From NCBI RefSeq assembly GCF_002101885.1, contig NZ_LQPS01000001.1, positions 1 to 61,911 on the forward strand: a DNA stretch of 61,911 bases. The letters are read 5' to 3'. Position 1 is the stretch's first letter; the number at the start of each line of letters is the position of its first letter. The notes below the pieces were generated by a model. It worked only from the letters and a program-made list of their open reading frames with translations, was not told the origin of the DNA and ran no database searches. The DNA is from Mycolicibacter senuensis. GTDB lineage: Bacteria; Actinomycetota; Actinomycetes; Mycobacteriales; Mycobacteriaceae. Positions 43,063 through 51,846 of the stretch are shown here, piece after piece. A program made the translations under genes and the position numbers.

Positions 43063-43494
43063 GTGGATGTGGTGACGCTGGGTATCGACACCAAGGTGAC
43101 GCTGCTGGCGGCCGGGCTGATCTTCCTGCTGGCGCTGTTACTGGGGGTCTGGAAGTACCAACAGATCGTCACCTCGGAGAACCACCAGGCTCACATCTAC
43201 GTCGACATCGCCCACCGGGCGGCGCTGCTGTACTCCTTCGCCACACTGCTGGTCGCGGTGTTCGTCGAACTCAGCGGCTGGCCCACCTGGGTGAACATGA
43301 CCGCGTCGATGGTGATGGTGTACTTCTTCGTCACCGCGATCGCCAGCTACATGCTGCACGGCGCGTTGCGCGACACCAGCAATCAGTTCGAGAAGGCCGG
43401 CCCGCTGTTGAAGGTGGGAATGGTGCTGCTCATCATCGGTGAGATCGGCGGTTTCGCGGTGCTGCTGGCCGGATTCGGCGTCGGCGAGTTCTGA
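43063..43494 (+). CDS. four-helix membrane protein, unknown
   Basis: A 143-residue integral membrane protein with helices at about 11-29, 50-69, 76-97 and 114-138. A conserved-looking ENHQAHIYVDIAHRAALLY stretch lies between helices one and two, with His residues that could bind a metal or heme, but no family is recognised. The start is GTG 43063. It ends 16 bp before the convergent ethR. Confidence 0.72.
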   Translation: MDVVTLGIDTKVTLLAAGLIFLLALLLGVWKYQQIVTSENHQAHIYVDIAHRAALLYSFATLLVAVFVELSGWPTWVNMTASMVMVYFFVTAIASYMLHGALRDTSNQFEKAGPLLKVGMVLLIIGEIGGFAVLLAGFGVGEF

Positions 43495-43510
43495 CGGACG
43501 CCGCGGGCGG

Positions 43511-44149
43511 CTAGCTTGCTTCGCCGTAGATGCTGCTGACCCAGATGTGCGTCAGCGTGTCGACCACCCGATCGGGCTGGACCGACGGCTCCTCGGCGAC
43601 CAGCGACGCCATCATGGTTCGCTCGTTCATCTGATTCAGCGACGTCGCCAGGTCCAGCACCGGGATGGTCTCCGGCGCCGCGCCGCGGTCCCGTTCGGCG
43701 CGGATCATCGCCGCGGTTTGCTCGATCCACTTGCCCATGAACCCATTCCACATCGCCCGGAACTCCGGGCTGGTGGCCAGCGCCTCGGTGCCGGCCCGGG
43801 CGATCGCGCGATGCGAGGTGAACGCGGTGAAGAACGCCTTGATGCCGCTGCGCCAGACCCGGCGCGGGTCGCTGGGGAGCCGCTGCACCGCCCCGACGAA
43901 GTTCTCGTCGGCGGCCGCGATCAGTGGCTCCAGCAACGAGAGCAGCACTGCGTCTTTGGATTTGAAATAGAAGTAGAACGTCGGACGCGAGATGCCGGCG
44001 CCTTTGGCCAGGTCGTCCACGGAGATCTCGGCGAGTGGGCGCTGCTCAAGCAGCCGTTCGGCCGTGCTCAGGATCGCCCGCTCCCGGTCGTCGCCGGATG
44101 GCCGGGTCGAACGGCGGCTGCGGGATCGCATCGAGCCAAGCGGGGTCAC
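43511..44149 (-). CDS. ethR: TetR-family repressor EthR
   Basis: A 212-residue regulator very close to Mtb EthR: TRPSGDDRERAIL, ISVDDLAKGAGISRPTFYFY in the helix-turn-helix, and EPSVQPDRVVDTLTHIWVSS with a SIYGE end. EthR represses ethA, the monooxygenase that activates ethionamide. GTG 44149 gives the right length; ATG 44131 or an upstream ATG at 44185 are alternatives, the latter running into the operator. It is divergent from an ethA gene with phased half-sites between. Confidence 0.93.
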   Translation of the reverse strand: MTPLGSMRSRSRRSTRPSGDDRERAILSTAERLLEQRPLAEISVDDLAKGAGISRPTFYFYFKSKDAVLLSLLEPLIAAADENFVGAVQRLPSDPRRVWRSGIKAFFTAFTSHRAIARAGTEALATSPEFRAMWNGFMGKWIEQTAAMIRAERDRGAAPETIPVLDLATSLNQMNERTMMASLVAEEPSVQPDRVVDTLTHIWVSSIYGEAS

Positions 44150-44158
44150 GAGCGATAG

Positions 44159-44193
44159 TCTACACTCCGTCGAGAAAATCGACACTATGTCGA
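44159..44193. promoter_or_regulatory. EthR-type operator between ethR and ethA (copy 1)
   Basis: Four half-sites of alternating orientation start exactly 10 bp apart: TCTAC 44159, GTCGA 44169, TCGAC 44179, GTCGA 44189. From memory, EthR binds a long ethA-ethR site in Mtb as several dimers, which fits this phasing. Confidence 0.7.
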
Positions 44194-44233
44194 GAGCTTG
44201 CGGCGGGCCGTCCGTTGACTACGCTAATCGCCC

Positions 44234-45703
44234 GTGTCCGAATACCTCGACGTCGCGGTCGTCGGCGCGGGGATCTCGGGGATCAGCGCGGCGTGGCATC
44301 TGCAGCGGCATTGCCCGGCGAAGAGCTACGCCATCCTGGAACGCCGCGCCGACCTGGGCGGCACCTGGGATCTGTTCCGCTACCCGGGAATCCGTTCGGA
44401 CTCCGACATGTTCACCTTCGCCTTCCGGTTCAAACCGTGGACTGCCGACACCACCATCGCCGATGGTGCAACGATCAAGAACTACTTGCGGGAGGCCGTC
44501 GCCGAGAGCGGCATCGCAGAACGCATCCGCTATGGCCACCGGCTGGTGGCCGCCGACTGGAGCGAAGCCGACGCCGCGTGGCGGCTGACCATCGAGCGTG
44601 ACGGCGAGACGATCGAGATGCGCTGCGGCTTCCTGATCGCCTGCAGCGGCTACTACGACTACGACGACGCCTACGCGCCGGAGTTCCCGGGCACCGAGAG
44701 CTTCAGCGGACCGATCATCCACCCGCAACACTGGCCGACGGAACTGGACTACGCCGGGAAGAAAATCGCCGTGATCGGCTCCGGCGCCACCGCGGTGACG
44801 CTGGTGCCGGCGCTGGTCGCCTCCGGGGCGGGCCACGTCACCATGGTCCAGCGGTCGCCGGGCTATATCGGGCTGCTGCGTTCGGTTGATCCGGTGGCAC
44901 GCTGGGCGAACCGGCTGCTGCCGAGTCGGGTCGCCGCTGGGGCCAACCGTTGGGGCTACATCGTGGGCCAGGTCGGTGTCTACCAGGTGAGTCGGCGCTT
45001 CCCGAACTTCATGCGCAAGACGTTGATGGCGATGGCCCGGCGGCGCCTGCCCGCAGGGTTCGACGTCGCCAAGCATTTCGGCCCGAGCTATCAGCCGTGG
45101 GATCAACGGTTGTGTCTGGCTCCCGACGGCGACTTCTTCGCCGCGATCAGCGCCGGGCGCGCCAATGTTGTCACCGACGAGATCGAGACGTTCACCCCGT
45201 CCGGGATTCGGTTGGGTTCCGGCGAGGAGTTGCCGGCGGAGCTCATCGTCACCGCGACCGGGCTGAACCTGCGATTGTTCGGCGGTGCCGAGATCAGCCG
45301 CGACGGCAAACTGATCAGCCCGCGTGACACGGTTGCCTACCGGGGCATGATGCTCAGCGGCGTGCCCAACCTGGCCTTCACCGTCGGGTACAGCAACGCG
45401 TCGTGGACCTTGAAGGCCGACTTGGTGTCGGCGTCGGTCTGCCGGGTGCTCAACTACATGGACTCACAGGGTTTCGACACCGTCGTCCCGGGCGAACCCG
45501 ACCCGCACGTGCAGGATCGTCCGCTGGTGGCGCAGATCTCCGGTTATGTACTGCGCGCGCTGAGCCAACTGCCGCGGGCCGGCTCGCACCGTCCGTGGCG
45601 ACTGCACGACAACTATCTGCTGGACTCAGCACTGCTCAGGCACGCCAAAGTCGATGACGGGCATCTGCTGTTCACCCGATGCTCGTCTACGATTTCGGAA
45701 TAA
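44234..45703 (+). CDS. ethA: EthA-type Baeyer-Villiger monooxygenase, copy 1
   Basis: A 489-residue FAD/NADPH monooxygenase that inserts oxygen into ketones and can S-oxidise thioamides. The FAD motif is VVGAGISGISAAW (8-20), the Baeyer-Villiger fingerprint FSGPIIHPQHWP is intact near 157-168, and the NADPH motif is VIGSGATAVT near 179. GTG 44234 starts MSEYLDVAV. It sits next to ethR but is less like Mtb EthA than the second copy (49140); its C-terminal 30 residues differ. It may have gained another substrate. Confidence 0.92.
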   Translation: MSEYLDVAVVGAGISGISAAWHLQRHCPAKSYAILERRADLGGTWDLFRYPGIRSDSDMFTFAFRFKPWTADTTIADGATIKNYLREAVAESGIAERIRYGHRLVAADWSEADAAWRLTIERDGETIEMRCGFLIACSGYYDYDDAYAPEFPGTESFSGPIIHPQHWPTELDYAGKKIAVIGSGATAVTLVPALVASGAGHVTMVQRSPGYIGLLRSVDPVARWANRLLPSRVAAGANRWGYIVGQVGVYQVSRRFPNFMRKTLMAMARRRLPAGFDVAKHFGPSYQPWDQRLCLAPDGDFFAAISAGRANVVTDEIETFTPSGIRLGSGEELPAELIVTATGLNLRLFGGAEISRDGKLISPRDTVAYRGMMLSGVPNLAFTVGYSNASWTLKADLVSASVCRVLNYMDSQGFDTVVPGEPDPHVQDRPLVAQISGYVLRALSQLPRAGSHRPWRLHDNYLLDSALLRHAKVDDGHLLFTRCSSTISE

Positions 45704-46151
45704 TGTCTTAAATTACGGCATGAAGTATTTGGCGCCACGCTAGAAGCGTCCGGGGGGCGGGCAATCGCAGCGGAGCGGGACGTCATGTCGGAGAACTCCG
45801 CGGGATTCCAGCGCGTCATCGACTCGCCTGTGGCACGACCAGCAAAGCCACGCTCGCGCATGGGGTTTTCTTGGTTTCGGGTGCGCCTGGCAGGCTCCCG
45901 TCACCCGAGTGTTCCGGTGGTCGCCGCCCGTAGCGCGTGTCCGATCCCGGCCGGCTAGCCCTCGGTGGACCACGGGTCCGCCCGTTTCACCACCAACGGT
46001 TCACAATCGGGCACGGAGGGCTAAATCCAGGCACTTTCCGCCAAAAGTGGACATTCGATCCGGATGTGTTGTTGACTACAGGATGACTTAGGGTTTGATT
46101 AGCGGCGGCGCGTTCTTGTGTGGCGCTTTCACAGCTGGAGAGGGGCTTTTT
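45704..46151. other. 448-bp gap upstream of the PGRS gene
   Basis: A 57-codon ORF starting at ATG 45785 (MSENSAGFQRVIDSPVARPA) ends at 45958, but it has low-complexity Pro/Arg content and I do not call it. A TTGACT (46072-46077) and TTGATT (46095-46100), 17 bp apart, could be the PGRS promoter. CACTTT and AAAGTG around 46032-46049 form a short inverted repeat just before it. Confidence 0.45.
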
Positions 46152-48995
46152 GTGTCGGAACGTAATCGCGGTGGGGGGCCCCAGCGGCGTCGTCGGGTGG
46201 TTGGTGCGGCGACGGCGGTGGGGGCGTTTTTGGCGTTCGGGATGACACCGTTGGCCGCAGCTCCGGCGCAGGCTGACTTTGACTGGTTGGACCCGTTCGC
46301 GTGGTTCGACACGGCCGGGATTGACACGGTGGCTGAGGTGCCCGGGGCGGCCGACTTTACGTTCGCTGACTGGGGTGGCTTGTTCATGGGCGAGCCGGGG
46401 GCGTGGCTGGCCTTCGATGAACAGGTCTACATGGCGATCTATGACCCGATGTCGGCAATGATCGGCAACTCGGCCAATGACTGGTGGCTGGATCCGCTGA
46501 ACGAGATGTTCGCCACGAGTGACTCCTGTGGCGTGCTGTGCAACGGCGCGGACGCCTACCTCGACGGCGACGGTGACCTGGTCGCGGCCCAAGACGGCGG
46601 CTTGTGGTTCGGTGACGGCGGCAATGGCATCGATGGTTCTGATGGTGGCGCGGCCGGCTTCTTCGGCAATGGCGGCGCCGGCGCCGATGCGGCTGCTGGA
46701 TCGATCATCACGATCGAGGGAATCAACTACGCGGGCACCGGTGGTGACGGTGGGGCCGGTGGTACCTGGATGGGTTACGGCGGCACCGGTGGTAACGGCG
46801 GGGCCGCGTTCGTCGACGGCGACGGCGACGTGGTGCTGGCCGGGACCGGTGGTAACGGTGGCGACGGCATGGGCCTGATGGGCATCGGCAACGGCGGTGA
46901 CGGCGGTGTCGGTGGCGCCGGCCTGGACGCGACCGATGGCTACGCGGCTACCGCCGGTGGTCTGGGTGGCAACGGCGGTAACGCCGGGCCGCACACCGGT
47001 AACGGTGGTAACGGTGGCGCCGGCGGCATCGGTGGTCAGGGCCTGCAGGGTGTTACCGACGCCAACGGCAACGGTACGGCCGGCAGCGAGGGTGCTGCCG
47101 GCGGCAACGGCGGCGTCGGCGGTGGCGGCGGCGAGGTCTTCGGCAACGGCGGCAACGGTGGTGCCGGTGGTCAGGGCGGCAAGGGTGGCACCGGCGGTAC
47201 CGGCGCCGACGGCGTCGACGGCGACTGGGCAGTGAACAACGGCAACGGGACCGACGGTGGCAACGGCGGTGCCGGCGGAGACGGTGGCGTCGGTGGTAAC
47301 GGCGGTGCTGCCGGTACGGCGCACCACGAGGGCAGCGGCGCCGACGGCGCCGGGGGTGTCGGCGGCAACGGCGGTGCCGGTGGCGACGTCGGCCTCGGTG
47401 GTGACGGTGGCAACGGTGCGGCCGGTACTGCGGCCAACCCCAACGGCGGCGACGCCGGCAACGGTGGCGACCCCGGTGACACCGCGGGCCTGGGCGGCGC
47501 GGGCGGCCAGGGCCACGACGGCAGCGCGGACGGCCAGGCCGGTGCCGACGGCACCATCACTCCGATCGTCTCGGGTAACGGTGGCGTCGGTGGCGCCGGC
47601 TACAACGCGGCGGCTGACGCCGGCGCGGCAGCTGGTACCAGCGGCGGCAATGGCGGCGCGGGCGGCAACGGCGGCAAGTGGGGCGACGGCGGCAACGGCG
47701 GCTCCGGTGGTAGCGGTGTCCAGGGTGCGGCCGGTGACTTCGCCGGCGGCGGCAGCGGCAACGGCACCACCGGCGGTAACGGTGGTGACGCAGGCAACGG
47801 CGGTGACTCCGGTGAGCTGGCGGCCAACACCGCCGGTAACGCGGGTGCGGCCGGCAACGGCGCCGACGGCGGTGCCGGTGCGGACGCGACCGTGGCGGGT
47901 GCCAACGGCGGTAACGGCGGTGCCGGTGGTGATGCCGGTAACGGTGGTGCCGGCGGTTCGTCGGCCAACGGCACCGCGGGCACCGACAGCGACGGTGGCG
48001 TGGCCGGTGACGGCGCCATCGGCGGTAACGGCGCGGCCGGCACCGACGGTGTGGGCACCCCCGTCTACAACAGCCCAGCGGGCAACGGCACGGTCGGCGG
48101 CAACGGCGGTACTGGTGGTGCCGGCGGGGCCGGCGGCGCGGGCGGCGGCACCACCGGTGTCGGCACCGACGGTGGCAGCGGCGGGACCGGCGGCAACGGC
48201 GGGGCCGGCGGTAACGGTGGCTACACCTACCACGGCAACGACCAGGGGCTTCCGCAAGGCCACAACATCGGTGTCGGCGCCCAGGGTGGTGACGGCGGCG
48301 ACGGCGGCGACGGCGGCGCGGCCGGCGCCGGCACGGCCCAGGGAGCCGGCGGCAACGTCGGCAACGGTGGCGACGGTGGTAACGGTGGCACCGGTGGCAG
48401 CGGGGGCGATCTCGCGGACCTGGCCTACGTCGACACAGTCGGGAACGCCAACCTCGGTGTTCCGGCTGATGTGACCGGCGCCGGCGGCGATGGCGGCGAA
48501 GGTGGCGACGGGTTCGTCGCCGGGAACGGTGGCACCGGCGGTAACGGTGGCAGCGACGACTTCGCGGCCGGCTCCAACGGCGGCCAGGGCGGTGCCGGCG
48601 GTGACGGCGGTACCGGTGTCGGCGCCGGCAGCACCGGTGGTGACGGTGGTGCCGGCGGTAACGGCGGCGACGGCAGCGACATCCGCTGGGGCTACCCTGG
48701 CCCGGGCACGCCTCCGGCGTCGATCGGCATCAGCAACAGCGCTTCGGGCCCGGTTGACGGCGTGTCCGGCGGTGACGGCGGTAACGGCGGCAATGGCGGC
48801 GTCGGCGACGCGGCCAACGGCACCGGCGGTGACGGCGGAGTCGGCGGCACCGTGGTCACGCCGGACCTGCCCACCGGGCCGGGATCCATCAACCCCGACG
48901 GTACGCCGAACGATGAGATCAACGGTGGCGCCGGCGCCACCGGCGGTACCGGTGCCACCGACGGGTCCAACGGCACGCCCGGCACCACGCCGTAA
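46152..48995 (+). CDS. PGRS-repeat protein with signal peptide instead of PE domain
   Basis: A 947-residue protein from GTG 46152 (GGAGAGGGG six bases upstream). The N-terminus is a basic, Arg-rich region (PQRRRRVVG) and a hydrophobic export signal ending near APAQA at about residue 39. A unique acidic/aromatic region follows to about 150 (DWLDPFAWFD, WWLDPLNEMFATSDSCGVLC). Then come some 780 residues of Gly-Gly-Asn / Gly-Gly-Ala-Gly repeats typical of PE_PGRS tails, binding calcium in some members. There is no PE domain, so ESX targeting by PE is unlikely. A strong terminator follows. It sits between two ethA copies. Confidence 0.88.
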   Translation: MSERNRGGGPQRRRRVVGAATAVGAFLAFGMTPLAAAPAQADFDWLDPFAWFDTAGIDTVAEVPGAADFTFADWGGLFMGEPGAWLAFDEQVYMAIYDPMSAMIGNSANDWWLDPLNEMFATSDSCGVLCNGADAYLDGDGDLVAAQDGGLWFGDGGNGIDGSDGGAAGFFGNGGAGADAAAGSIITIEGINYAGTGGDGGAGGTWMGYGGTGGNGGAAFVDGDGDVVLAGTGGNGGDGMGLMGIGNGGDGGVGGAGLDATDGYAATAGGLGGNGGNAGPHTGNGGNGGAGGIGGQGLQGVTDANGNGTAGSEGAAGGNGGVGGGGGEVFGNGGNGGAGGQGGKGGTGGTGADGVDGDWAVNNGNGTDGGNGGAGGDGGVGGNGGAAGTAHHEGSGADGAGGVGGNGGAGGDVGLGGDGGNGAAGTAANPNGGDAGNGGDPGDTAGLGGAGGQGHDGSADGQAGADGTITPIVSGNGGVGGAGYNAAADAGAAAGTSGGNGGAGGNGGKWGDGGNGGSGGSGVQGAAGDFAGGGSGNGTTGGNGGDAGNGGDSGELAANTAGNAGAAGNGADGGAGADATVAGANGGNGGAGGDAGNGGAGGSSANGTAGTDSDGGVAGDGAIGGNGAAGTDGVGTPVYNSPAGNGTVGGNGGTGGAGGAGGAGGGTTGVGTDGGSGGTGGNGGAGGNGGYTYHGNDQGLPQGHNIGVGAQGGDGGDGGDGGAAGAGTAQGAGGNVGNGGDGGNGGTGGSGGDLADLAYVDTVGNANLGVPADVTGAGGDGGEGGDGFVAGNGGTGGNGGSDDFAAGSNGGQGGAGGDGGTGVGAGSTGGDGGAGGNGGDGSDIRWGYPGPGTPPASIGISNSASGPVDGVSGGDGGNGGNGGVGDAANGTGGDGGVGGTVVTPDLPTGPGSINPDGTPNDEINGGAGATGGTGATDGSNGTPGTTP

Positions 48996-49016
48996 TAAGG
49001 CAGTACATCAGTCGGG

Positions 49017-49049
49017 AAAGCCCCGCACGCCTCGCGCGTGCGGGGCTTT
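49017..49049 (+). terminator. intrinsic terminator after the PGRS gene
   Basis: A 14-bp perfect stem, AAAGCCCCGCACGC (49017-49030) with its complement at 49036-49049, around a 5-base loop, followed by T. It is the best intrinsic terminator in the window and insulates the second ethA from PGRS transcription. Confidence 0.9.
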
Positions 49050-49082
49050 TCCGGTCTCTGGGCCGGCCGGCATCTACACGCC

Positions 49083-49127
49083 GTCGAAATACTCAACGCA
49101 CCGTTGACTAACTCAACACGCCGTTGA
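49083..49127 (+). promoter_or_regulatory. EthR-type operator upstream of ethA copy 2
   Basis: Five half-sites of alternating orientation start exactly 10 bp apart: GTCGA 49083, TCAAC 49093, GTTGA 49103, TCAAC 49113, GTTGA 49123. The array ends 12 bp before the ethA start, so it must overlap the promoter. It is longer and more regular than the array by ethR. Confidence 0.75.
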
Positions 49128-49139
49128 TAGTCTGTCGCC

Positions 49140-50618
49140 ATGACTGAACACCTCGATGTTGTGATCGTCGGCGCCGGCATCTCCGGTATCAGCGCGGCCT
49201 GGCACCTGCAGGACCGCTGCCCGAACAAGAGCTACGCGATTCTGGAGCGCCGCGACGACCTGGGCGGCACCTGGGACCTGTTCAAATACCCGGGCATCCG
49301 CTCGGACTCGGACATGTTCACCCTGGGTTTCCGGTTCAAGCCGTGGCGCTCGGCGCACTCGATCGCCGACGGCGCCTCGATCAAGGACTACATCAAAGAA
49401 GCCGCGGCCGAGAACGGCATCGATGACCACATCCGCTACCGGCAGCACGTGGTCGCCGTCGACTGGTCCGACGCCGACAACCGCTGGACCGTCACCGTGG
49501 AGACCGACGGTAAGCAGAGCGAGATCACCTGCTCGTTCCTGTTCGCCTGCAGCGGCTACTACAACTACGACGAGGGCTATTCGCCGCAGTTCGAAGGATC
49601 CGAGGACTTCCAGGCCGCCGGGGGCACGATCGTGCATCCGCAGCACTGGCCCGAGGACCTGGACTACGAGGGCAAGCGCATCGTGGTGATCGGCTCCGGC
49701 GCCACCGCGGTGACGCTGATCCCGAGCCTGGTGAACACCGGTGCCGGCCACGTGACGATGCTGCAGCGCTCCCCGACCTACATCGGTTCGCTGCCGCTGG
49801 TCGACCCGTTCGCCGAGCGGGCGAATAAATTCCTGCCGGCGCACCTCGCGCATATCGCCAACCGCTGGAAGGCGATCGGCTTCTCCACTGCCCAATACCA
49901 GCTGTCGCGGCGCTTCCCGGCGTTCATGCGCAAGACCCTGCTGACTATGGCCGAGCGGCGACTGCCGAAGGGCTACGACGTCGAGAAGCACTTCGGGCCC
50001 AGCTACAACCCGTGGGACCAGCGGCTGTGCCTGGCGCCCAACGGTGATCTGTTCAAGACCATCCGCAGCGGCAAGGCCGACGTGGTCACCGACACCATCG
50101 AGCGGTTCACCAAGACCGGCATCAAGCTCAGCTCGGGCCAGGAACTGCCCGCCGACATCATCATCACCGCCACCGGGCTGAACCTGCAGTTGTTCGGCGG
50201 GGCCGAGGTGCGGCGCAACGGCGAACCGGTGCCGCTGCACGACACCATGGCCTACAAGGGCCTGATGCTCACCGGCATCCCGAACATGGCTTTCACCATC
50301 GGTTACACCAACGCGTCCTGGACGTTGAAGGCCGACCTGGTGTCGGAGTTCGTCTGTCGGGTGCTCAACCACATGGATGCGCACGGATTCGACACGGTGG
50401 TGCCGGGACAGCCCGGCACCGACATCGAGGGCCGGCCGCTGATGGACTTCACCCCCGGCTACGTGCTGCGGGCGCTGGAGTATCTGCCCCAGGCCGGTTC
50501 GCGCGCGCCGTGGCGGCTCAAGCAGAACTATCTGCTGGATCTGCAACTGATCCGGCGCGGCAAGGTCGACGACCAGGTGCTGCGCTTCACCAAGCACAAG
50601 GCCGCCGTCGCGGTTTGA
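49140..50618 (+). CDS. ethA: EthA-type Baeyer-Villiger monooxygenase, copy 2 (closest to Mtb EthA)
   Basis: A 492-residue flavin monooxygenase starting MTEHLDVVIVGAGISG, the same as Mtb EthA, and with SGYYNYDEGYSPQFEGSEDF. FAD motif 10-15; NADPH motif VIGSGATAVT near 183. Odd: the fingerprint FxGxxxHxxxW reads DFQAAGGTIVHPQHWP, with two extra residues between the Phe and the Gly. It has no ribosome site and the operator ends 12 bp upstream, so a leaderless mRNA is likely. It converges with yggS at a 4-bp gap. Confidence 0.93.
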   Translation: MTEHLDVVIVGAGISGISAAWHLQDRCPNKSYAILERRDDLGGTWDLFKYPGIRSDSDMFTLGFRFKPWRSAHSIADGASIKDYIKEAAAENGIDDHIRYRQHVVAVDWSDADNRWTVTVETDGKQSEITCSFLFACSGYYNYDEGYSPQFEGSEDFQAAGGTIVHPQHWPEDLDYEGKRIVVIGSGATAVTLIPSLVNTGAGHVTMLQRSPTYIGSLPLVDPFAERANKFLPAHLAHIANRWKAIGFSTAQYQLSRRFPAFMRKTLLTMAERRLPKGYDVEKHFGPSYNPWDQRLCLAPNGDLFKTIRSGKADVVTDTIERFTKTGIKLSSGQELPADIIITATGLNLQLFGGAEVRRNGEPVPLHDTMAYKGLMLTGIPNMAFTIGYTNASWTLKADLVSEFVCRVLNHMDAHGFDTVVPGQPGTDIEGRPLMDFTPGYVLRALEYLPQAGSRAPWRLKQNYLLDLQLIRRGKVDDQVLRFTKHKAAVAV

Positions 50619-50622
50619 TCGC

Positions 50623-51351
50623 TTACGGTGCCCGCCCTGCCTCGGGCCAGTAGTAGGAGTCGGGGTAGGGGCGGGCCCCGAACAGTGCCGTCCCGATCCG
50701 CACCTCGGTGGCGCCCTCGGCGATCGCCAGCGGAAAGTCGCCGCTCATCCCCATCGACAGCCGCGGCAACTCGTGGCCGCGTGCCGCGGCGGCATCGCGT
50801 AGCTCCCGCAGCCGGCGGAAACAGCCGCGAACCCGCTCGGGGTCGGAGGTGTTGATGGCGAGCGTCATCAGGCCCCGCACCCGCAGGGTGGGGTAGCCGG
50901 CCAGCTCGTCCAGAAAGCCCGGCACGGCTTCCGGCGGCAGGCCGTACTTGCTGGGCTCCTCGGAGGTCTTGACCTGCACCAGCGCGTCGATGGCACGGTC
51001 GGCGGCGCGCAGCTGCCGGTCCAACGCCGCGGCCAGCTTGGGCCGGTCGACCGACTGCACCTCGGTGGCCAACCGCGCCACCACGCCGGCCTTGTTGGTC
51101 TGCAGATGCCCGATCATCACCCAGTCGATGCCGCAGCCGGCCAGCGGCTCGTACTTGTCCCGGATCTCCTGAACCTTGTTCTCGCCGAACCGCTGCAGGC
51201 CCAGACCGACCGCCTCACGGATCAGTTCCGGGCCGAAGGTCTTGCTCACCGGCAGCACCTCGACATCGCTCGGGTCACGCCCGGCGTCTCGGCACGCGTC
51301 ATCGACCCGCTCCCGGAGCCGTTCCCACCGTGACCGGAGGCTGTCGTCCAT
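50623..51351 (-). CDS. yggS: YggS-family PLP homeostasis protein
   Basis: A 242-residue pyridoxal-phosphate-binding TIM-barrel protein (COG0325, alanine-racemase N-terminal fold). The PLP lysine is Lys37 in LPVSKTFG, with FGENKVQEIRDKY, WVMIGHLQTNKAG and LSMGMSGDFPLAIAEGATEV as family blocks. It buffers PLP and affects amino-acid pools rather than catalysing a reaction. ATG 51351 gives the usual length. Unusual neighbours: YggS more often lies in the cell-division cluster, so this may be a second copy. It lies 13 bp after rraA and is probably cotranscribed. Confidence 0.92.
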   Translation of the reverse strand: MDDSLRSRWERLRERVDDACRDAGRDPSDVEVLPVSKTFGPELIREAVGLGLQRFGENKVQEIRDKYEPLAGCGIDWVMIGHLQTNKAGVVARLATEVQSVDRPKLAAALDRQLRAADRAIDALVQVKTSEEPSKYGLPPEAVPGFLDELAGYPTLRVRGLMTLAINTSDPERVRGCFRRLRELRDAAAARGHELPRLSMGMSGDFPLAIAEGATEVRIGTALFGARPYPDSYYWPEAGRAP

Positions 51352-51364
51352 CGTGGCGCCGAAT

Positions 51365-51838
51365 CTAGACGACGACGATGCCGTCGTCGTCGCTGTAGGC
51401 GAGCTCGCCCGGCACGAAGGAGACGCCACCGAGTTCGACGACGACGCCGCGTTCCCCGGCCCCGGTCTTGGTGCTCTTGCGCGGATTGGTACCCAACGCC
51501 TTGACCCCGATGTCGAGCGTGCGCAGCATCGCGGCGTCACGCACCGCGCCGTGCACGATCAGTCCTGCCCAGCCGTTGCTGCGGGCCAGCTCGGCGATGA
51601 CGTCACCGACCAGCGCGGTGTGCAGCGACCCGGCGCCGTCGATCACCAGCACCCCGCCGTCGCCCGGCTCGGACAGCACCGCCTTGAGCAGCGCGTTGTC
51701 CTCGAAGCACCGCACCGTGCTGATCCGGCCGGCGAACGAGGTCCGGCCGCCGAGCTGGCGGAACTGCAGGTCGCAACTGCGCACGTCGGCGCCGATGTCG
51801 TCGACGAGGTCGGCGGTGGGCCGGAAGGCTGGGCTCAC
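51365..51838 (-). CDS. rraA: RraA-like protein (Rv3853 type)
   Basis: A 157-residue trimeric-ring protein of the RraA/4-hydroxy-4-methyl-2-oxoglutarate-aldolase fold, once annotated MenG. Blocks seen: [53 protein letters not shown] and [18 protein letters not shown]. In E. coli RraA inhibits RNase E; in mycobacteria either regulator or aldolase activity is possible. It matches Mtb Rv3853 in place, next to ethA and hns. It lies 8 bp after the hns-like gene on the same strand. Confidence 0.92.
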   Translation of the reverse strand: MSPAFRPTADLVDDIGADVRSCDLQFRQLGGRTSFAGRISTVRCFEDNALLKAVLSEPGDGGVLVIDGAGSLHTALVGDVIAELARSNGWAGLIVHGAVRDAAMLRTLDIGVKALGTNPRKSTKTGAGERGVVVELGGVSFVPGELAYSDDDGIVVV

Positions 51839-51846
51839 CGGTGGGC

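Noticed and set aside
45785..45958. A 57-codon ORF upstream of the PGRS gene
   Set aside because: Weak ribosome site, Pro/Arg/Ser-rich composition and no link to neighbours; too little to call a gene.
45987..48263. A long minus-strand frame of Thr/Ala/Val/Gly repeats
   Set aside because: It is the complement of the PGRS repeat DNA (GGC/GGT/AAC codons read backward), and has no start signal.
46600..48900. Regular short repeats resembling a CRISPR or satellite array
   Set aside because: Units are codon-based GGN/GGA triplets without constant repeat-spacer spacing and lie inside an intact coding frame.
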